64,000 bases of DNA from Candidatus Peregrinibacteria bacterium (GCA_018659585.1 JABJMC010000028.1:1-64000); one strand, 5' to 3'; numbered from the stretch's first letter, positions 7,770 to 14,767 are shown. Notes: generated from the letters alone by a model not told the origin. Translations and numbers: made by a program.

Positions 7770-9509
7770 ATGCGTTTATTTAGATTCCTGCCCCTAGGTG
7801 TTTTTTTGTTATCACTTTCTGTTCCGCTAGGGTTAGCCCTTTACGAAGGATCTCCAGATTACGACACCAGTATTGATATAATGCCGAGTATCACTATAAA
7901 TGGTGAGGAGTTCATTCTTGATGACGTCCCACACGATCAAGCGGATACTTTGGGCTGGGTTAATATTCCAATCAGATTAGGAGATTTTACCGCTCCAATT
8001 ACCTTAGAGTTAGACAATTTAACTGACAATATTAATTACGCTAAATGGGAAGTAGAAGATTGCTATCATGATGAGGATGGTGCGTATTATATTGAACCTG
8101 ATAATTTTGAAACCATCGAACGCGACGAAGATGATATTGTTACAGACCCCGGCGGATTCGATTTTTATCACGATGACACGGTGGCTGTTTCTTTGGAACT
8201 CTCCGAGCCAAATTGCTACGAAATTTTCTTTAGAGGCTACGAAGAATACGAGGGAAATTACATGAGTGAGGACGATATTTATTTTATGGTTACATCTCCA
8301 GATGGATACATTGAACCATCTTTTTCCATGGAATTTGAGCACAGCGATTTAAGTATCTTTTCTATTGAGAGATACTTTGCGCTACCTCCAGAAGTTATTA
8401 CTTTGACTGATACTAGTGATCACGAGGGAGAAGTAGCCACTGCCTCTCGAGAATGGACTATTGAATGGGGAGATATTCAGTATGGTACCAGTTCCCACGG
8501 TAATGCCTTTTTGCCAATTTCCACCACTCAAAGCGATGATGAAGTTCTTTATTATGATTTCACTAACCCTGGTCGCTACAAAATAACTTTGGAAGTAACC
8601 GGAACAAATGGTTTAACTTACGAAACTTCTCAAGAACATGTGTTTTTGCAAACAGCAGATGTTTATTTTAGTGCGGTTCTTTCCGAAAGATATGACGGGG
8701 CGGATTTTGGTGATTTTTATGACACCGTAGAATCAATCGATGACGAAGATTTATATGATTTATATATCGCTTCCTTAGAAGGATGTGAGTTCGAAGTTGT
8801 AGATGGAGGCGGGAGCATGGTGTGTGATGAGGATGTAGAGGCAACGCACGAAGAATATAATGAAAACTTAGAGTATTTATATGTTCCATGTACAGTATTT
8901 ACTGATTTAAACGACCTTTATTCAAGTGATGAACTTTGCCGCGCCGCCGACCGAGTCAAAGAGATTGAGGCTTTTCAAGGCGATGGTGAAGGGTCTGCAA
9001 CCGAAGGTTACCTACGACCCGAAGATGACATTAATCGAATTGAAATGTGTGCGGTTTTAAATCGCAGCCAAGTTAGTACTTCTCAAGGCACACGAATTGG
9101 CATTCCTGAAAGCATTGGAAGTAGTGATTATTCAGATTTGACCGGATTAGATGACACCGATTGGCGCAAAAGAAACGCGGTCGCGTGTGTGGAGTTTGAC
9201 GGTAATCCAGATGGAACTTTTGGCTATGCCAACAACATTAATTTAGTAGAGGCCTTAAAAGTGTTATTTGGCATTTACGAAGTGGATGTCGATGATGATG
9301 ACGCAGCCATGCTAAATAATTATTGCTCAGATCTTTCCGAAGATGCTTGGTATGCCAAATATTTATCTTTGGCTCACCAAGTTGGTCTTTTAGATGATTT
9401 AAACGACATTAGCGATCCTTGTGATGCTGGACAATCACTTTCACGAAAAGATGTGATTGTGTTGATGTATAGAATGTATTTTGAATACGTTTATATTGGG
9501 CAGCCTTAA
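7770..9509 (+). CDS. Secreted acidic surface protein with PKD-like and SLH-like regions
   Basis: A 579-aa protein with a signal peptide (about 1-23). It is strongly acidic and has several cysteines. About 205-300 reads like a PKD/Ig-type beta domain (WTIEWGD, NPGRYKITLEVTGTNG). From about 400 there are SLH-like segments: EGYLRPEDDINRIEMCAVLN, GNPDGTFGYANNINLVEALKVLFGIY and WYAKYLSLAHQVGLLDD...SLSRKDVIVLMYRMYF. SLH modules bind secondary wall polymer and would hold the protein on the cell surface. It has its own promoter and is followed by a fragment of tRNA-His sequence. Confidence 0.78.
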   Translation: MRLFRFLPLGVFLLSLSVPLGLALYEGSPDYDTSIDIMPSITINGEEFILDDVPHDQADTLGWVNIPIRLGDFTAPITLELDNLTDNINYAKWEVEDCYHDEDGAYYIEPDNFETIERDEDDIVTDPGGFDFYHDDTVAVSLELSEPNCYEIFFRGYEEYEGNYMSEDDIYFMVTSPDGYIEPSFSMEFEHSDLSIFSIERYFALPPEVITLTDTSDHEGEVATASREWTIEWGDIQYGTSSHGNAFLPISTTQSDDEVLYYDFTNPGRYKITLEVTGTNGLTYETSQEHVFLQTADVYFSAVLSERYDGADFGDFYDTVESIDDEDLYDLYIASLEGCEFEVVDGGGSMVCDEDVEATHEEYNENLEYLYVPCTVFTDLNDLYSSDELCRAADRVKEIEAFQGDGEGSATEGYLRPEDDINRIEMCAVLNRSQVSTSQGTRIGIPESIGSSDYSDLTGLDDTDWRKRNAVACVEFDGNPDGTFGYANNINLVEALKVLFGIYEVDVDDDDAAMLNNYCSDLSEDAWYAKYLSLAHQVGLLDDLNDISDPCDAGQSLSRKDVIVLMYRMYFEYVYIGQP

Positions 9510-9512
9510 GCG

Positions 9513-9531
9513 TATTAAAAATCTGGGGTGA
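9513..9531 (+). repeat. Direct repeat of the tRNA-His 3' end (left copy)
   Basis: TATTAAAAATCTGGGGTGA matches 10397-10415 at 18 of 19 positions. The right copy is the 3' end of tRNA-His (CCA, discriminator and acceptor strand) plus 11 nt beyond it. A TTCGAAC (9545-9551), like a decayed T-loop, lies nearby. Such tRNA-end duplications are the usual trace of site-specific integration. Confidence 0.6.
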
Positions 9532-9645
9532 CCCCTAGGCGCTATTCGAACTTTCGTGAAGAAAGAAAAGTTTTCTAGTACCCCTAAAATTGACACCCCC
9601 CCCCATCATATGTTTCTATACTTATACATAATTAACCCTCCTGTT

Positions 9646-10344
9646 ATGTTGAAAACTTTCAAATCCTTAGGGGCAGCACTCATAATTGCGATGTTGGTGG
9701 TCCCTCATTTTGTTTTGGCGGCTAATTTAACCCCAAATTCGATTACTTGTTTTGATGATGGTGCTGATCCTGGTGATGGAGATCCAACTACAGAATGTGG
9801 ATTTAGTAGTGGTGACGCTTTTCCTCATGTGGTTGGTGATACAGTTGATGGAGATTCTGATACGGGGGTGCATATGCAGGGTCCTGAATATCCGATCATT
9901 ATTACTCTTGATTTAGGGTCATCAACGGCTAATGTGAGTGGAGTAAACATTGATCAAGGACCAGGAAGTTATGGAGGCAACGGAAATAGAATGGCCGCTA
10001 CCGGAGGAGGAGAGACAGCAAATAATACGGTGGATTATAGTACGAATGGTTCATCTTGGACGTCTTTTGGAGATATTCCAGCCTATAATGATGATGCTCC
10101 TACTTCTTATGACTATGTAGCTAACGTAATCGCTGCTAGTCCTGTTACAGCTAGGTATTTACGAATTACAAATTCGATGAATATATGTTCTGGATGTGGA
10201 TGGGGATTAGCAGAGTTTACGGTAACCACTACGGGCGGCGGCTCTGTCCCCGAGATGGGAGTTTGGGCCCTTTTAGTTATTTTGCCGATCATGGGATATG
10301 TAGTTTATAAGAGTGTTCCGATGATTAGGCCAACGGCGGTTTAA
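9646..10344 (+). CDS. Secreted discoidin (F5/8 type C)-like protein with PEP-CTERM-like tail
   Basis: A 232-aa protein when started at ATG 9646. The longer ORF-track start adds 30 residues ahead of an obvious signal peptide (MLKTFKSLGAALIIAMLVVPHFVLA). The central domain (about 30-195) has features of an F5/8 type C fold: ITLDLGS, VDYSTNGSSWTSFG, TARYLRI and the final WGLAEFTV. The C-terminus is Gly-rich, then VPEMG, a hydrophobic helix and a short basic tail, which resembles PEP-CTERM/PEFG-type sorting signals cleaved by exosortase-like enzymes. No sorting enzyme is present in the window. The gene sits between two copies of the tRNA-His 3' end, so it may have been inserted as a cassette. Confidence 0.75.
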   Translation: MLKTFKSLGAALIIAMLVVPHFVLAANLTPNSITCFDDGADPGDGDPTTECGFSSGDAFPHVVGDTVDGDSDTGVHMQGPEYPIIITLDLGSSTANVSGVNIDQGPGSYGGNGNRMAATGGGETANNTVDYSTNGSSWTSFGDIPAYNDDAPTSYDYVANVIAASPVTARYLRITNSMNICSGCGWGLAEFTVTTTGGGSVPEMGVWALLVILPIMGYVVYKSVPMIRPTAV

Positions 10345-10363
10345 TATTTTCACAACATTTAAG

Positions 10364-10397
10364 AAGCGCGTTCCAAATTTGGGCGCGCTTTTTTGTT
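10364..10397 (+). terminator. Rho-independent terminator
   Basis: AAGCGCG (10364-10370) pairs with CGCGCTT (10384-10390), followed by a T run. It ends the discoidin-like gene. On the other strand the same stem lies just beyond the tRNA-His 3' end. Confidence 0.85.
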
Positions 10398-10415
10398 ATT
10401 CAAAATCTGGGGTGA
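10397..10415 (+). repeat. Direct repeat of the tRNA-His 3' end (right copy, within the tRNA)
   Basis: TATTCAAAATCTGGGGTGA, which is 18/19 identical to 9513-9531. Together the two copies bracket about 880 bp that contain the discoidin-like gene and its terminator. Confidence 0.6.
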
Positions 10416-10485
10416 GTAGTGGGGTTCGAACCCACGACCTTCCGGACCACAACCGGACGCTCTAACCAACTGAGCTATACCCACC
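10408..10485 (-). tRNA. tRNA-His (GTG)
   Basis: A full cloverleaf is visible: acceptor GTGGGTA/TACTCAC with one G-U pair, an extra G at -1 opposite C73 (the tRNA-His identity element), a D-arm GCTC/GAGC, an anticodon loop TTGTGGT with anticodon GTG, and a T-arm GTGGG-TTCGAAC-CCCAC. The 3' CCA is encoded. Confidence 0.96.
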
Positions 10486-10636
10486 CTAATGGGATCCCTG
10501 ATAGCAAGTGGTCATAGTTAGCCAACAGGGCAGCCGTATTGTACGGATTTACGCTTCTTCGCGCAATCCTATTTTATTTCTGATAAAACTTAGGTATTAT
10601 TCCTTCGCACAAATTAAAAAAATTAAAACCTCCCAC

Positions 10637-11176
10637 ATGGCGACAATTACCGTAAAAATGGCGATGACCCCAGTTCAACAAAAGGTTCGCAAGATTTTGA
10701 AGTGGTTTATTCGTCTCAATTTTCTCGCAATTTTGATCACGTTGTATCTGACTTACATGCACTATAAGCCCGAGGCGAGCGAGATTTGTATGCTTGGCGA
10801 AACCTGGAACTGCGATATTGTAAATAAGAGCCCGTACGCTGAGCTTTTTGGTGTCCCAGTGGCCATTTTTGGCCTTATTGCTTACTCATTCCTATTTCTA
10901 GCCGCCATTGGACTCATACGTGATATTAAATTCTATAAATACCTTAAATTTCTTCGGCCAATTCGACTAATGTGGCTGATGTTTGCCGTGATTGCTGTTG
11001 GAGTTTTATTTTCAGGCTATCTGACCTACATCGAACTGTTTGTGCTCGAGGCGCTTTGTCTTTTTTGCGTTGCACAACAGGTTATAATTATTATTGATAT
11101 TTTCATGATGCTCAGTGTTTTGAGCACTATTGATCAAGGAAAAAAGGATAACCCCAATGTTTGTGAATTTTGTTAA
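10637..11176 (+). CDS. VKOR-family membrane disulfide-generating protein
   Basis: 179 aa from ATG 10637; the longer track start adds residues unlike the family. It has four or five transmembrane helices. The CMLGETWNCDIVNKSPYAELFGVPVAIFG loop and a later LCLFC (CxxC) are the two redox cysteine pairs of bacterial VKOR. Such proteins pass electrons from DsbA-like thioredoxins to quinone, making disulfides in exported proteins. It is followed within 11 nt by a thioredoxin-fold lipoprotein and then a CcdA-like protein. No quinone synthesis gene is visible here, so the electron acceptor is open. Confidence 0.88.
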   Translation: MATITVKMAMTPVQQKVRKILKWFIRLNFLAILITLYLTYMHYKPEASEICMLGETWNCDIVNKSPYAELFGVPVAIFGLIAYSFLFLAAIGLIRDIKFYKYLKFLRPIRLMWLMFAVIAVGVLFSGYLTYIELFVLEALCLFCVAQQVIIIIDIFMMLSVLSTIDQGKKDNPNVCEFC

Positions 11177-11187
11177 CTTACTTTTAC

Positions 11188-11577
11188 ATGTTTAAAAAAC
11201 TTACTATTTTCAGTTTACTCACGGTTCTTGCACTTTCATTAACTGCTTGCGCTCCAGTTGAAGGAGGGGAGAGTTACGATGAATTTGCCCAGTGTTTAAC
11301 TGATGAAGGAATGACTCTTTACGGAGCTTTCTGGTGCGGACACTGTGCTGACCAGAAAAAATTGTTTGGCACAGCCATGGATTACATTGATTACGTTGAA
11401 TGCGATCCGCGCGGTGATGACGGTCAACCCGATCTTTGTTTAGAAGAAGGGATTGAAGGTTACCCAACTTGGAAAAACACTGACGGTCGCTCTTGGGTTG
11501 GTGCTCAATCTTTGGAAACTCTCGGCGAAATCACTGGTTGCCCAGTCCCGTCAACAGAAGAAGCAACAACCGAATAA
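11188..11577 (+). CDS. Thioredoxin-fold lipoprotein (WCGHC)
   Basis: 129 aa from ATG 11188; the upstream non-ATG start in the track lacks support. A lipobox LTAC (Cys about residue 21) anchors it on the outer face of the membrane. The thioredoxin fold shows GAFWCGHCADQKK (CxxC active site) and the cis-Pro region EGYPTW, with extra cysteines (AQC, ECD, DLC, GC). Gly-His in the active site is PDI/DsbA-like and favours oxidation or isomerisation. It is the natural partner of the VKOR upstream and could also receive electrons from the CcdA-like protein downstream. Confidence 0.88.
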   Translation: MFKKLTIFSLLTVLALSLTACAPVEGGESYDEFAQCLTDEGMTLYGAFWCGHCADQKKLFGTAMDYIDYVECDPRGDDGQPDLCLEEGIEGYPTWKNTDGRSWVGAQSLETLGEITGCPVPSTEEATTE

Positions 11578-11595
11578 TTTAACCCGTACCTTTAA

Positions 11596-12285
11596 ATGGA
11601 TGTAAAACTTATTACTGTTATTACCACAGCCTTAGTTGATTCAATTAATCCTTGTGCGATTGGAGTATTAGTTCTGTTAATCAGCACACTTTTATCACTC
11701 ACTCACGACAAAAAAAGAATGATGTTTGTGGGATTAGTTTATTTAACTGTGGTTTATATAACTTATTTCTTAGCCGGACTTGGACTTTTGTATTTTATCC
11801 AAAAATTAGCCATTGCCGATGGGATAGCTATTGCCGCTGGAATTTTGGTGATTATTCTTGGATTAATCGAAGTCAAAGATTTTTATTGGTATGGCCGTGG
11901 AATTTCGCTCACTATTCCCAAAAGTCAAATTGGAAGAATTAAACGTTACGCCGAAAAAGCCAGTATTCCAGGTGTGATTTTGTTGGGAGTGTTAGTTGCA
12001 GCTGTAGAATTACCCTGCACTGGCGGGCCATATTTAGCAATTACTTCTTTGTTAGCCAAAGATTTCAACATGGTCGCTTTTTGGTATTTAGCGCTTTATA
12101 ACTTCATTTTTGTATTACCTCTTTTGGTGATTTTGATAATGGTTTACACAACGCTCAGTGTAACTTCTATTGATTCCTGGAAAGGCAAATATCGCAAATG
12201 GATGCGCTTAGTTAGCGGGTTAGTAATGATTGCACTCGGAATTGTACTGATTCTTTATGCCAACGGAGATATTAGTTTGGGGTAA
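11596..12285 (+). CDS. CcdA/DsbD-type transmembrane electron carrier
   Basis: A 229-aa protein with about six transmembrane helices. The two redox cysteines are in the usual places: SINPCAIG in helix 1 and ELPCTGGPY in helix 4. CcdA/DsbD-type proteins carry electrons from cytoplasmic thioredoxin to extracytoplasmic thioredoxins. Here it is the third gene of an operon with VKOR and a thioredoxin lipoprotein (18-nt gap), so oxidising and reducing branches are encoded side by side. The gene ends before a structured region with a strong terminator at 12463-12497. Confidence 0.88.
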   Translation: MDVKLITVITTALVDSINPCAIGVLVLLISTLLSLTHDKKRMMFVGLVYLTVVYITYFLAGLGLLYFIQKLAIADGIAIAAGILVIILGLIEVKDFYWYGRGISLTIPKSQIGRIKRYAEKASIPGVILLGVLVAAVELPCTGGPYLAITSLLAKDFNMVAFWYLALYNFIFVLPLLVILIMVYTTLSVTSIDSWKGKYRKWMRLVSGLVMIALGIVLILYANGDISLG

Positions 12286-12301
12286 TAAGAATTAAAAAGA
12301 G

Positions 12302-12456
12302 CGTGAGCAAAAATTAGAGTAGCGCGCGTAGGCAAAATTTTTCTACGGGTCTCGTGGGTCCCGAGGAAAATTTTCCGAAGCTTAGCGAAACTTATTTTTG
12401 CGAACATCAGCTAGGAGGGGGAGCTCACGAGGGGGAACCCCAGGTTCACCCTCGTG
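12302..12456 (+). other. Structured intergenic region (nested inverted repeats)
   Basis: The ~270-nt gap after the CcdA-like gene holds nested complementarity: CGTGAGC (12302-12308) with GCTCACG (12423-12429); GCAAAAAT (12307-12314) with ATTTTTGC (12394-12401); AAAATTTTTC (12334-12343) with GGAAAATTTT (12365-12374); and a separate hairpin CACGAGGG (12426-12433) with CCCTCGTG (12449-12456) containing GAACC/GGTTC. Some helices exclude others. It could be the operon 3'UTR or a separate RNA. I found no family match by eye. Confidence 0.4.
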
Positions 12457-12462
12457 TATAGG

Positions 12463-12497
12463 AAAAACCCCCGCCCTCCCTTGAGCCAGGGGTTTTT
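12463..12497. terminator. Bidirectional terminator between convergent genes
   Basis: AAAAACCCC (12463-12471) pairs with GGGGTTTTT (12489-12497). The arrangement is symmetrical, so it can stop the redox operon on the plus strand and the metalloprotease gene on the minus strand. Confidence 0.8.
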
Positions 12498-12552
12498 CAA
12501 GAATCTGTAGGAATCACCTAGCTAAAAGCCGAGCAACCCTTGAGATTATAAA

Positions 12553-13362
12553 TTATGAATCTTCTAGCCCCCTTAGGGCTAAAAAGGATTCTAAATCAAA
12601 GTCCAGGCGCGTCATATCATAGACACGCTCATAAGTACCTTTCGAAGTCGTTTCTGATGCAAAATCAAATTCAATTCCATTAAACACAGTCATTTTAAGG
12701 TAATTATATTTTTCCGCGAGAACTTCGTTTTCCTCGGCATAAAACCGGAACAGAGGACCATGCAACACATAAGCGGCGTAAGCCTCGGCAAAGTCTTCAA
12801 AAGGATTAGTCCGAGCGTAACCCGAGACAAACTCCCATTTAGAGCCAGTTCGCTTTTCAGAATCAGCCCAACTAGCACTGTAATACTGAAAACTAGGATC
12901 AGTATCCAGAACAGGCTGGCCACGATCTAGAAAGGCAGTTTTCTCACCGGGTCCAAAAGGGTCAAGTAAGCCAGTATCAACTACATGACCAAGTTCGTGC
13001 ACAAGCACAGCGACCAGTTCTTCCGGATTCATATCCACGCAACGCAGGATGACAGTATTGTCTCCTCCTAATCCACGACGAGCACTTGAGTCAAAGCTCA
13101 AAGTCAGATCATGGATCGCATTAGCATGTTCTTCCGGGAGAATAGTGAGAACGTCAGTTATCAGTTCGGTACACCATTCCAGAGTTTCGGCATCGTAAGT
13201 CCCAGCCACTTGGTAGAAATCTTGCGAAATCACCGGTGCACTAGAAAATTGTAATGTGAGGGCATCACGAGTTGAAGCCGTTGTAACTCCGGAAAAGGGT
13301 ACCGAAGCGGAAAATAGAATAAGTTGGCAAAGGGCAAGGCTGAGGAGACGGAAACGAATCAT
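12553..13362 (-). CDS. Secreted zinc metalloprotease-like protein (HELGH)
   Basis: A 269-aa protein with an N-terminal signal peptide (about 1-28). The zinc-binding HExxH motif is present as LVHELGHVVD (about 140-150). A downstream helix NPFEDFAEAYAAYVLHG supplies the likely third Glu ligand, as in gluzincins of the anthrax-lethal-factor-like type. Two cysteines (EWC, ILRC) could form a disulfide, matching the redox operon next door. The substrate is unknown. The gene is convergent with the redox operon. Confidence 0.78.
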   Translation of the reverse strand: MIRFRLLSLALCQLILFSASVPFSGVTTASTRDALTLQFSSAPVISQDFYQVAGTYDAETLEWCTELITDVLTILPEEHANAIHDLTLSFDSSARRGLGGDNTVILRCVDMNPEELVAVLVHELGHVVDTGLLDPFGPGEKTAFLDRGQPVLDTDPSFQYYSASWADSEKRTGSKWEFVSGYARTNPFEDFAEAYAAYVLHGPLFRFYAEENEVLAEKYNYLKMTVFNGIEFDFASETTSKGTYERVYDMTRLDFDLESFLALRGLEDS

Positions 13363-13477
13363 GGGGCGCTAATTAAGAGTAATTTGGCGCTTTGATTTTT
13401 GTTTTCCGAGCTTCAGCGTAAGGGGACTAGTATAACGATTTTAAAGAGTTTGTCAATGATAAAGTTAAAAGACAAGG

Positions 13478-13593
13478 AAAAGGACCCCAGGAATTTTCTC
13501 TTAACTGGAAAGAACCCCATCGGATCATGATCCAATGAGAACCTTTCTCGCTTACGCGGGACGTTTGCGAGAAAACACCTGAAATCCTTTTTT
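13478..13593 (+). ncRNA. Structured RNA element, copy B (two-copy family)
   Basis: Same architecture as 810-922. The closing stem is AAAAGGA..CAGG (13478-13491) with CCTG..TCCTTTT (13578-13591). GGAAAG (13507-13512) pairs with CTTTC (13543-13547), where copy A has GAAGG/CCTTC. GGAT-CATG-ATCC (13522-13533) is extended by CAT/ATG where A has TTT/AAA. CGC-TTAC-GCG (13549-13558) replaces A's TCC-TTCG-GGG. The helices change while the single-stranded core stays, which supports selection on RNA structure. Unlike A it does not follow a gene on the same strand. A TATAAC at about 13432 is a possible -10 box. Confidence 0.65.
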
Positions 13594-13659
13594 CACCATT
13601 TTACTAATTACGACAAATCTTCAAAAACCCCTTACTAATTAGAGGGGGAGTATAAATTG

Positions 13660-13866
13660 CAGATATAGGGTTGGACTCAGGGGAAGGGAAGTCGACTTTG
13701 GCGCCACCAGAAGGTGAGCCTTAGAAGAATCTTTCCTTCCCCGCGTGATGCGGGAAAGAGTGCAAATTGCCAATTAAGGCGGAAGCGTGAGGACTACCAC
13801 TAGCCGGTAGTCACACACAAGTGGGGGATTGGGTTCGGGGGGCGGCTAGTGCCATCCCGAACCCAG
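13660..13866 (+). ncRNA. Candidate structured RNA with kissing hairpin loops (strand uncertain)
   Basis: Hairpins in order: GGGGAAGGGA (from 13680) with TCTTTCCTTCCCC (ending 13742), a small CCCGC/GCGGG hairpin near 13741-13754, then GACTACC-ACTAGCC-GGTAGTC (13792-13812), then TGGGTTCGGG (13830-13839) with CCCGAACCCA (13856-13865) enclosing GGC-GGCTAGT-GCC. The two 7-nt loops ACTAGCC and GGCTAGT are exact reverse complements, so they can kiss. TATAAAT at 13651-13657 could be a -10 box. Read on the minus strand, the last hairpin lies just after the stop of the G+C-rich gene and could be its 3' end. RNase P, tmRNA and SRP signatures were looked for and not found. Confidence 0.5.
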
Positions 13867-13870
13867 AAAG

Positions 13871-14452
13871 CTAGATGACGGCGTCGTCACCGCCGCCGCC
13901 ACCGGCGGCGCGGCCGCCGCGGGTGAGGCGGCCGATGAGGCTCAGGACGGGGATCCGTCGCCACAGCGGAAAGAGCGTGGCCAGGAGCAGGCCGATGAAG
14001 ACCAGCCACCAGCTCCCACCGAGCATCCAGGCCGTGAAGCCGAAGACTGCGGCGCCCAGGCCGCTGCCTCCCACCGACAGGCCGGCTTGCACCGGGCCCT
14101 TGCCGGGGTAGATGCGGGGGGAGAGACCGACCAGCATCGGGATGAAGATCATCAAGAGGCTGCTCAGCAGCCCCTTCGACATGTCTCCAGCCTTCTCCTT
14201 CAGGGTCGCCTCGGCTTTCTCCTGGACGTTGTCCGTAGCGCGGTCCACGATGGGACCCCACACGTTCTTCTCCAGCCAACCTTCGTCGGACTGGTCGTCC
14301 TCGTCGTTGCTCTCGTTGTCACCGTCCTCGTCCCACTCCAGTGAGACCCCGAGGTTGTCGAGGGAGCCCTGCTGGGCTTCCTCTTGTTCCGTGGGGCCAC
14401 AGGCCGTGAGGGTGAGGGTGATGGCGAACAGGGCGATCAGGGTGCGTGTCAT
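13871..14452 (-). CDS. G+C-rich lipoprotein with membrane helices, likely foreign
   Basis: 193 aa from the ATG at 14452, chosen because a perfect GGAGG lies 5 nt ahead of it; the track start at 14470 is 6 codons upstream. A lipoprotein signal with LTAC (about residue 17) is followed by an acidic linker (DEDGDNESNDEDDQSDEG), a short amphipathic region, and three hydrophobic segments (about 90-160), ending in a Gly-rich tail. I do not recognise the function. One line (14041-14100) counts 46/60 G+C against about 40% in flanking genes, and third codon positions are almost all G/C. The real Shine-Dalgarno site is unlike the rest of the window. Transfer from a G+C-rich bacterium, or an assembly chimera, are the two explanations. 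Confidence 0.75.
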   Translation of the reverse strand: MTRTLIALFAITLTLTACGPTEQEEAQQGSLDNLGVSLEWDEDGDNESNDEDDQSDEGWLEKNVWGPIVDRATDNVQEKAEATLKEKAGDMSKGLLSSLLMIFIPMLVGLSPRIYPGKGPVQAGLSVGGSGLGAAVFGFTAWMLGGSWWLVFIGLLLATLFPLWRRIPVLSLIGRLTRGGRAAGGGGGDDAVI

Positions 14453-14560
14453 AATGTCCTCCAGGAACATTCATTCAGGTTGTTTGCACGTTGCGGTAGT
14501 TTCCTCCTAACCACGAACACATACAAATTCGGAGCTAAGACGGAACTACCACAACTTTCC

Positions 14561-14656
14561 GCATCACAGAGAGTCCATGAAAGCATCACAATTCAACTCA
14601 ATTTCTACTTGCGTAGAAAGAGGAAAAAATGACGCCCTCATGACTCTCTGCAATGC
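14561..14656. other. Long imperfect hairpin upstream of the G+C-rich gene
   Basis: GCAT-CA-CAGAGAGTC(C)ATGA (14561-14580) pairs with TCATGACTCTCTG-CA-ATGC (14638-14656), 17 bp with one bulge and a symmetric CA/CA internal loop. Inside is a second hairpin TTTCTAC-TTGC-GTAGAAA (14602-14619). A further pair GGTAGTTTCC/GGAACTACC lies nearby (about 14494-14550). The rest of the 14453-14767 gap is A+T-rich with no gene that I can support. Confidence 0.45.
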
Positions 14657-14767
14657 CCGATTTTTCAAAGATCAAATCTTTTCTTTCTTCAATTAAAAAC
14701 TACCATATATAACAAAAAATGTCAATGATGTCAAACCTGTTTGTGTTAATACAAATTTACAACAATC

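Noticed and set aside
9513-10415. A full mobile element with an integrase at tRNA-His
   Set aside because: Only about 880 bp lie between the repeats and no recombinase is encoded, so I report only a possible cassette.
13875-14510. Plus-strand and other overlapping ORFs in the G+C-rich segment
   Set aside because: High G+C content removes stop codons in all frames. Only the minus-strand frame has a signal peptide, coherent membrane helices and a Shine-Dalgarno site.
14597-14622. Sequence AATTTCTAC-TTGC-GTAGA resembles the 3' hairpin of a Cas12a CRISPR repeat
   Set aside because: It occurs once, has no spacer-repeat periodicity and no cas gene nearby, and it lies inside a larger inverted repeat that explains the hairpin.
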